Assembly: GCA_025769875.1 (NCBI GenBank)
Contig: JAGFNK010000010.1
Span: 186,001-250,000, forward strand
Origin: Russula earlei
Taxonomy: Eukaryota; Basidiomycota; Agaricomycetes; Russulales; Russulaceae
Length of the DNA stretch: 64,000 nt
Direction of reading: 5' to 3'
Position 1 is the first letter of the stretch, and every line of letters begins with the position of its first letter. The translations under genes and the position numbers were made by a program. The notes beneath the pieces were generated by a model, which searched no databases, had not been told where the DNA came from, and worked only from the letters and a program-made list of their open reading frames with translations. Below, piece after piece: positions 57,301 to 64,000 of this stretch.

Positions 57301-59162
57301 CGTTCCCGCTCCTTCTTCCTCGTGCTGTCGTCGGATTTTTGCACGTTCGGCATATGAATGCATGGCCGCTTTTCGCGCCAATTCCTATGTCGGTTGGGAT
57401 GCCGGCAGCGCTAAGTGGTTGAGGAGACTGAGCCGTGGCACCGGATGTAGATGGAGACACCAGATGAGAAGCGTCAGAAGGGGACAGAATCACAGGTGAC
57501 TGGTCTGGCGAGCGTCCCTGACGCCATGGCGCTCTAGTCGAACTGTGTCGACTAGACGGTGGCTGTCCGGTGGGTAGCTGATGTGTGTGTAATGGCGGTA
57601 ATGATTTAGGTATAGCTGCCAGATGAGGAGGTAGCTGTCTCAAGCTTTCCCGAGACGAATCTCGACCAACAGACGCTGAATAAGTCGTTGTAGCATTGGA
57701 GGCGCGCCTTCCTCGCTCCCAGCGCCGATCCTCGGTTCCTTGTGAGGAGATTGTGTCACGTCTGACTTCCCGTGAACGGTCAAGCCCTTGCTTCTGCAAC
57801 AGCTGCACATTATTATGCGATGGTGCATCTCTACCCTAATTTACCGTCTGGAAGAGACTGAGCTGCCTCCGCGCCTCAAGATATGCCGAGGACGTACCAG
57901 GGAGCCCATTCAGATTATTGCTTGACCAAGGCTCTAGTTTGTTTGAACGTTCGTTGAAAAGCCTACGCGATGCTTCTTGAGGTGACAGCGACGAGGCGGA
58001 GGATGTGGATGTGCCAACGGGCGGCCCAGCGCGGGGGCGAATATTCGCCGAAAGTGCAGCCGATCGCGGCCAACTTCGATCAAAGTCGTCGTCGGAAAAT
58101 CTGTCTTCTTTATTGATCCCTGTAGGCGCCGAGGGGGATTGAGGATCCGGACTTGAGGTCTCATGCGCGGGAACTGAGGTAGGCGGTGAATCCTGTGTAG
58201 TCTGGGCTACGTCGATTGGCTGGATCTGATATTGACGGCCATCCCCAAATTCAATGACCCCACCAAGGAAGTCATCATTGTCTTCTTCCATCTGTAATAT
58301 ATCAGTCTCTCTGGCATCCCAGTCGATTAAAAAGTGAGCGGACCTCATCCCAGTGATGAGTGTTCGGATCCAAATGAACTCCACGGAATGTATCAGCCTC
58401 GGTCGCCGCAGAAGTTGGGGTTGGAGGTGCCTAGGGATGATGATTGCTTTTTTTCTTGCACGCCGTTCAAGCGTCCTATGGCCAAATGAAATCTAAGTGG
58501 TTTGGGATTTGCAACGAGGCACATGAACGCACCCTGAGCCTCAGCGGCGGTCGGAAACTCGTTCTGCACCCCGAGTGGTGGCACAACACCGGTGGTGCTC
58601 CCACCCTGTTTGACAGTCCTCCAAGCTGGCTTGCTCGAACCGTTGACAGGTTCAGATTTGGATGTAGAAGGAACCTGCATCGCCCCACGGGGCGGCGGAT
58701 GAATGACCTTTCCGGAATGAGGAAGCTGGGATGGACCATGAGAGATAGGAGCGGGTACCGTAGGGGGAGCGGATGACGCGCTACCGGACACCGGTGAGGG
58801 CGCCAGGGAGGATGCGGTTGAGGGTGGACGAGTCCAACCAGTGCCGGGGCCCGCGGAAGATGGTGGTAACTTTATAAGCTTGGTGCTAACGAGGCGGGAC
58901 TGGGGGGTGGCCGGCGGCGGTGGTGATTTGACTGGAGCATTCGTTGGCCAAATCGGTCGGAAATGCTGATCGTATAGAACGCACCTGTTGTACTCGCGAT
59001 CTTCGAAGACACCGATGACGAGGGTATCTGGCTAGCTCCGGGCGTGGGGTTGTTCTGTTCCAAGAACCTCTTATTGACGTTGACGGCGCTGAATTTTTTG
59101 GCGGGTACAATTGTGCTACTGGTGGAAGGGTGGGGAATGCTACTTGCTATAGAAAGTATCAT
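54346..59162 (-). CDS. Large Ser/Pro-rich protein with BAT2-N-like start
   Basis: A long multi-exon gene. The first exon ends ASTT and contains VPAKKFSAVNVNKRFLEQ. Then come PQSRLVSTKLIKLPPSSAGP, SKPAWRTVKQGGSTTGVVPP and LGVQNEFPTAAEAQGA, a layout like the N-terminal domain of BAT2/PRRC2 proteins (SLNLFxxK, SWA-K, FPSL-like motifs). Next are an acidic stretch (MEEDNDDFLGGVIEFGDGRQ), SWPRSAALSANIRPRAGPP, RLFNERSNKLEPWSSNN, and a Lys/Glu/Arg coiled coil (57240-57360). A 560-residue Ser/Pro-rich body follows. A 54-nt intron (GTCAGT...TTAG) then joins to TPPSSTGWTKGLVKESP and a Pro/Gly-rich C-terminus ending RPPPWHPAVN. Probably an RNA- or stress-granule-associated protein, by inference only; exon joins near 57020 and 57830 are unsettled. 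Confidence 0.6.
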
Positions 59163-59201
59163 AGATGGGTGCTGACGAAGTAAACGGGAAGCGACAGCAG
59201 A

Positions 59202-59672
59202 TTACACACCGTCCTTCCCCTGCTCGGTTGTCCTCGAAGGGTCTGATGATGTCGGGGCTGAGACCGGTGGCGGGCTTGACGGAGAACTGGTAGACGGTTC
59301 CGTCGCGCCATTTACCATTACGCTGTCTTGTGCTTGAAGTTGAGAAGTCTCCATGTGCGCGTCGTTAGACGCCAATTTGGGAGAAATGAGAATATGCGCT
59401 CGAGCGTCCAAAGGGCGCACCTTTCGTGGATTGGAAGGGTTATTGCACACCGCGAGAAGGCGGGTTGAGAAGGACATACCACAGGTGAATGAGTGTAAAG
59501 GAGGCGAAATACCGCTCTCCTCGAGCCGAACCTGCGACGCGAAACTCGAAGCTGTTAGGGACGACGAAACGAGCCCTGGCCTGGCGGCACCGCACCCGCA
59601 CTGCTCTGCTGTCTCCCCGGCCGGAGACCGTATATCGGCCAATCGGTGCTTTATATAGCCAACTATCGGCAT
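59202..59672 (-). other. Open frame upstream of the BAT2-N-like gene, unassigned
   Basis: A 156-codon frame containing a Ser/Pro/Thr-rich end (GATEPSTSSPSSPPPVSAPT). It could be a 5' exon of the gene to the left or a chance frame in the promoter between that gene and SPF27. No family resemblance seen. Confidence 0.2.
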
Positions 59673-59694
59673 GCCCTACTACGACAACCCGACA

Positions 59695-60525
59695 TCAAAG
59701 CGCACCCGCAAGCTCTGTCTCTCTCTTGCTTAAACGCGCAACCTCTGCTTCCAATGCCACGTTGGCCAACTCAATCTGAAGCATGCTAGAGATAAGCTCG
59801 GTCCACCGGCTCTCTAATGATGTCAACTGGCTCCCAAGACGCGTCTGCCCAGAACGGTCAGCATCACATCCCTCGTCCACCGGAAAAAACGAATACCTGA
59901 GTGTTTTTCCTGTCTCGATTCAAGCCGGTTGTTTGTTCTTTCAGCTCATCCAATAGCTTCTCCGCTTTTTTGGCGTCAGCATCGAGTAAGTAGTTATGTA
60001 GGCGCCATGCATTGTTTCCGTATTGTTGGAGCAGGGCGAGGTTGTTGTGCCTTGACACGCCTGATGGTGAGCAAGTAAAAGATAAACGGACAAATAGGAA
60101 CACGGTGGTACCGAATGCGCTGGTGCTCTAGCTGTGCGCATGCACCATCCAAGGCCGATTTCCATTCCTCATCGCTTGATGGTGTTGCCGATGACTGCGT
60201 CAATTGATATCGGGACGTGTCGATAGCAACGAGTGGTTGGTTTGCGCCAACGCGTTCTAGCTCAGCGGTGAGAAGAGGACTGTTCTGAAGAAAACACGCT
60301 GAGAGCTCGGAAGGATCGTGATCGTCGAATGACGGACTGACCGCAAATAACGCTTTGGGAGGTGGGACGCGTGGATGGAGCGTCTCCTGCTGAATCTTCT
60401 GCGTCTCAACGGCTAATTCATGTTGGACCTTTTCCCGAAGAATCGGATGTACCTCCAGGTCATTGTCATAATACTGGCAGAGAGTCGAATACTGGGGCAG
60501 GTTCCTGGTGGTCCTCACGATCCAT
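59695..60525 (-). CDS. Pre-mRNA splicing factor SPF27/BCAS2
   Basis: A coiled-coil core subunit of the Prp19/NineTeen complex. The protein starts MDREDHQEPAPVFDSLP; one extra G interrupts the frame before YYDNDLEVHPILREKVQHEL. Then follow LHPRVPPPKALFAVSP, LLTAELERVGANQPLVAIDT, SRYQL, SDEEWKSALDGACAQLEHQR, NNLALLQQYGNNAWRLHNYL, KLLDELKEQTTGLNRDRKNT and the C-terminal coil TRLGSQLTSLESRWTELISS, MLQIELANVALEAEVARLSK, ending ETELAGAL. This order matches SPF27 along its whole length. Start codons of this gene and the complex I gene face away from each other with 121 bp between. Confidence 0.85.
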
Positions 60526-60646
60526 AAAGCCTTCCAACGCGGCCAGCCAAAAGGCGGGTCCGATGGCGGGAGCGGAGTCTGTAATTTGGCGGCTGAGCGC
60601 CGGTTGCGTTGCGATTGCAGCTCGGCAGCTCAAGCAAGCAAGCAAG

Positions 60647-61771
60647 ATGGCTCTCCGTCTCGCTGCGAGGTCGGGGCGTCAACTCGGGTATCCCCTATAT
60701 GCCCATGCGCCTGTACTCGCAAGCACAGTGCGTGGAGTGCATTCCTCCCACCCCTCGCGAGGTGTGCCCAGCAACTTGGTTCGTGTTGTTGTCTGAATCT
60801 CTGTCCTCGCAGCGTCGGCCTCTCCATTTCCGGAACCAACCTCTCCCAACCCGACGCTCACTAAATACGCCGAGGCCACAGAAAGGTTACACGGCTATGG
60901 TTCATACATCATGCAGTGTCTACCCAAATTCATCCAACAGTTCTCGGTGCTGAAGGATGAATTGACGCTCCACGTCGCACCCTCGGCTGTTATCCCGATC
61001 CTCACATTCCTTCGCGACCATTCGCAATGCCAGTTCAAGTCCTTGATGGACATCAGCGGTGTCGATTTCCAGAGAGAGACAAGAGGTTCGAGGTGGTCTA
61101 TCACCTACTAAGCATTCAGTACGCGGCGAGGATACGTGTCAAAACGTACGTTAGTGAGGCAGACGCAGTGCCGAGTGCCACCTCAATATTCAGCGGTGCC
61201 AACTGGTATTACCCCATCATGAGCCCCCTTGTTTTTGCGTTAATACACAGCCAGGTACGAGAGAGAAGCTTGGGACCTCTTCGGAATATTCTTCAAAGAC
61301 CACCCTGACCTGTAAGCCCTTTCCACCTTCACATGGCGCCTCCATACTTAAACGTGTCCAGCCGCCGGATTCTTACAGATTACGGTATGTTTCAATCTTC
61401 AATGAGTGAGTATAATGGTCTATACTACGTCTCAGGTTTCGAGGGTCACCCACTTCGAAAGACTTCCCTCTATCGGTACATATATAGCCAAACTTGTTTG
61501 AAAGCAAGCTGCTGACTATCTTCCTCAAGGGGTACACGGAGGTTAGGTATGACGAAGAGAAGAAACGTGTTGTATACGAGCCTCTCCAACTGACCCAGGC
61601 AGTTCCGGTACGTAACATATCCGGACCATCGTGACCTAGACTTGACATTTCGTCAGAAATTTCGAGTCACTCTCGCCATGGGAACAGGTTGGTGAAGGCT
61701 CAGAACCGCGGAAGCCCCAAGACTTCAAACCCATTCCACCCCCAAAGGCGGAGGAGCCGCAAAAGAAGTAA
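60647..61771 (+). CDS. NADH:ubiquinone oxidoreductase 30-kDa subunit (NDUFS3/NuoC)
   Basis: A peripheral-arm subunit of mitochondrial complex I. The presequence (MALRLAARSGRQLG) is followed by TKYAEATERLHGYGSYIMQC, LPKFIQQFSVLKDELTLHVA, ILTFLRDHSQCQFKSLMDIS and GVDF, then RDKRFEVVYHLLSIQYAARI and RVKTYVSEADAVPSATSIFS, GANWYY. The signature [38 protein letters not shown] is split by introns. GYTEVRYDEEKKRVVYEPLQ, NFESLSPWEQVGEG and KPIPPPKAEEPQKK end it at a TAA. Two single-base breaks disturb the frame: one base short after GVDF (about 61072) and one extra G in LTQA-FRNFES (about 61604). Both look like sequence errors. Confidence 0.85.
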
Positions 61772-61871
61772 ATCCATACCTACACTTTGAATTATTACTT
61801 CTGCCAAAGAAACCTCGTATCATACATGACGGATTTTCTTGTGAGCATGTGAGAGTTCAACGTTTCAATCT

Positions 61872-63328
61872 TCAGCCGCAACAGCTGCAGCGGACGTCCT
61901 CGCCCGTAGTCTCGACTGATGTCGCCCTGGCCCAGCCCATGCGACCAACAATATATTCCTGGCCAATGACCTCAACTCCAAGGCGAAGCGTCTCGGCAAC
62001 GGAGTCTTCTACCCAGTCATATTGATCCCAGACATTGAGCCAATGTTCAGGAATGGCCTGAGTGACGGTTGTATACGAAAGCTTGTGGGCAGGATCGGAG
62101 AGGTGGAGTATGAATTGAAGTTGCCTTAATTCCACTGGGTTCGGTTCAGATATGGCAATGGTGGATGTGAACGGTTCAATGCGAAGATAAACGAATGAAG
62201 TCATGGTAGGATTCTGAACTGATGAGGGGATTTGTGGATCAGGAGGTGCGTTCGTTTTGATCACTTCTTCCACATTAGCCTATCCAATACTCAGTTCTGT
62301 TGTTACCATGTATGACGGATGCGTACGAGTGCTAGCTTCAGAGCTTGTTCAAGGCCCTCCACAGCGTTGAAATCACGTCCCTTTGACGTCTCCTTTGGTT
62401 TGGACTCATTTCCTTTGTTGACAACCAAGTCACCGCCCTCCTACTTGCTCCAGAATCTAGAAGCAACGGATAAGTAACGTGAAAAGGACAGACTACGAGC
62501 AGGACAAACCCGAGTGAGCGCAGAATAAACAAGCGGCTCGACACCTTCCAAGCCTTGCATGTCGTGACTCAGCCAAACCTGAATGACCTCGTGCTCAGAT
62601 ATTGGAGGAGCAACCGCATTGAGGATTTCATTAAAAGTGGAAGAGGCCAACTCGCTTTAGGTCCTGGCCTGGACGATACGGTTTACCACAAGCCACGGGA
62701 CGCCGTCAAAAGACAAACCGAGTTTGTCCAACTGCGCGCTCTTCGCGTACTCTTGAGCTCGCTCCTGTGCGTTTCTCGCGTACCCGAGCACGCCCTCTCT
62801 CCATTTCTTGGGGTCCTGCGTCGGGAGACTCTTCACCTGTTCATCGACGACGGTCCTCGCCTGCTGTATCGCGGACGAAGCGCTGGACCAGACGCTGCCC
62901 CACCCCCATCCGCCGCCGGACGGCTTGCGCTCATGATCCGGGGTCGCCGCCTGCTTCTCACCGGGGCCCGGGTTGGACGGGGACGACGAAGGGGAGACGC
63001 CTCTGACGGGAGAGGATGCGGGATTCGTGAGCGAGGAGCCGCCGAGTTTGACGCGCTCTGTGCTCTTCCGCAGGGTCGGGGTGCCAGACCTGGATAACGG
63101 GCGGTCGAGGAGCGATGCCGCAGGGCGCGTGGGCTCCGAGCTCTTCTGCGTGATCTCGTCGAGGAAGGCGAGGACCTCGGCTGCTTCGCCGGGGTTGGCG
63201 GCTATGGCAGCTGTGGCGGGACCGGCGGAATCGACAGCAGGCGCACGAGGGTTGGGTGAGAGCGAGTCAAGGTCATCGAGGATTTGGAGTGCCTCCTGTT
63301 GCTTGGACTTGGACTTGGTGCCGCTCAT
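61872..63328 (-). CDS. MTC1: Maintenance of telomere capping protein 1-like
   Basis: The fungal Mtc1 family is a cytosolic protein genetically linked to telomere capping; its biochemical role is unclear. The N-terminal part has KQQEALQILDDLDSLSPN and AAEVLAFLDEITQKSSEP, then a Ser/Pro-rich linker and the hallmark GGGWGWGSVWSSASSAIQQA, RTVVDEQVKSLP. Next are LDKLGLSFDG, STFNEILNAVAPPISEHEVI, QVWLSHDMQGLEGVEPLVYS, EQVGGDLVVNKGNESKPKET and FNAVEGLEQALKLAL. The last exon carries FVYLRIEPFTSTIAISEP, QFILHLSDPAHKLSYTTVTQ and AIPEHWLNVWDQYDWVEDSV. Gene order of motifs and length fit the family. It is divergent from the chromodomain gene (156 bp between starts). Confidence 0.85.
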
Positions 63329-63484
63329 TGGATTGGATTGGTATCGTACAAGGACACTGTGGGAAAGTATATGCTTTTACATAATGCCGTCATGTGGCGC
63401 GCGACGTGGGGCGGAGAACTATCAACAACCCCTATCCCTGCATCGACCGGGTACGTCATCTATCTCTCGGTCTGAGCGATCTTG

Positions 63485-64000
63485 ATGCCACGCAGAAAGC
63501 GTACCATGACGAAAAAACGTGTCATTAGCTCCTCCGATGAGGATGTCTTTCATGTTGGTACGTACGACGTTGGTGCGTACGATCTGATTAGCTCTTTGAC
63601 GTGACCGATCATGACCCCAACAGAAGTCATAACCAGTGCACGAGTCAACAGCGATGCCGAGTGGGTCAGTGGGCCATACCTTCGTTTCACTCTAGCGTAC
63701 ACCTTATGCTTGTGAACACCAGGAGTACCGAGTCTCAGTATGTCAGCTAAGTTCGTCCAGCGCTGCCACTGAAAACCTGTCAGTGGGCTGGGTATCCCTC
63801 CGATGACGATAGGTGAGAGAGAATGCAATTGACGTGTTTATTCTCCGCTCACTGCCCGGGGTAGTTGGGAACCTGCAGAAAACGTCGGACAGTGCGATCG
63901 ACTACTGCGTAGTTTCTGGAAGCATATAGGCATAGACAGTGAAGATTATTCACCCGGTACTCAGTTCGATGCTCAGGAATGGTGGATCAGTGCGCTGGCG
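63485..64000 (+). CDS. Chromodomain protein (partial, runs off the window)
   Basis: Begins MPRRKRTMTKKRVISSSDED, a basic tail with a CK2-like SSSDED patch, then VFHV. After the first intron EVITSARVNSDAEW joins EYRVS, WAGYPSDDD and SWEPAENVGQCDRLLRSFWK, giving a canonical chromodomain (aromatic residues in EYRVSWAGY and the SWEPAENV loop) of the HP1/Swi6 or general histone-methyl-lysine reader type. HIGIDSEDYSPGTQFDAQEW follows and is still open at the edge. Three introns of 45-65 nt were removed by eye. Whether a chromo-shadow domain follows cannot be seen. Confidence 0.8.

Overview
The window looks like nuclear DNA of a mushroom-forming basidiomycete (Agaricomycetes). Genes are dense and broken by many introns of about 50-60 nt, and nearly all the recognisable proteins are eukaryotic and fungal: sterol C-22 desaturase, Las1, biotin synthase, class I histone deacetylase, Rad14, Mtc1 and an F-box protein of the mushroom type. 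A NACHT-WD40 receptor and relics of pogo, MULE, LTR and LINE elements fit the same group. Gene models below were spliced by eye from GT-AG (occasionally GC-AG) junctions and protein continuity, so outer limits are usually firmer than every internal junction.

Layout. (1) 1-17.2 kb, gene-rich: partial CDS, F-box protein (-), prenylcysteine oxidase-like (+), ERG5/CYP61 (+), LAS1 (+), single-pass membrane protein (-), DEDDy 3'-5' exonuclease (-), REXO4-like DEDDh exonuclease (-), biotin synthase (-). (2) 17.8-20.1 kb: a broken, truncated VAC14 copy carrying a foreign insert bounded by 29-bp direct repeats. (3) 20.1-30.4 kb, transposon block: a near-perfect 192-bp-arm palindrome at 21.4-21.8 kb, one apparently intact histidine-phosphatase gene at 22-23.25 kb, a MULE transposase relic interrupted by a 1.5-kb solo LTR, and a complete but decayed pogo-type element with terminal inverted repeats. 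(4) 30.5-35.1 kb: a NACHT-WD40 NLR-type receptor with 12 nearly identical WD40 repeats. (5) 35.1-39.9 kb: repeats, including a 5'-truncated LINE with a 14-bp target-site duplication. (6) 40-64 kb, gene-rich again: small conserved protein, BTG/Tob-domain protein, RPS27, acyl-CoA thioesterase with a peroxisomal C-terminus, RAD14/XPA, RPD3-type HDAC, DinB-like protein, succinyl-CoA ligase beta, a large Ser/Pro-rich BAT2-N-like protein, SPF27/BCAS2, complex I 30-kDa subunit, MTC1, and a chromodomain protein running off the right edge.

Most genes are ordinary housekeeping loci without a shared pathway. The strongest candidate for something special is the NLR: its WD40 repeats differ at only a few positions per unit. 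That is the pattern of high-internal-conservation repeats in fungal allorecognition and incompatibility receptors, and the gene sits between two transposon-rich blocks. Several conserved genes (LSC2, the complex I subunit, SPF27 and the NLR) carry single-base frame breaks. For the essential ones, residual sequence error is the simplest explanation and should be excluded before any biology is inferred.
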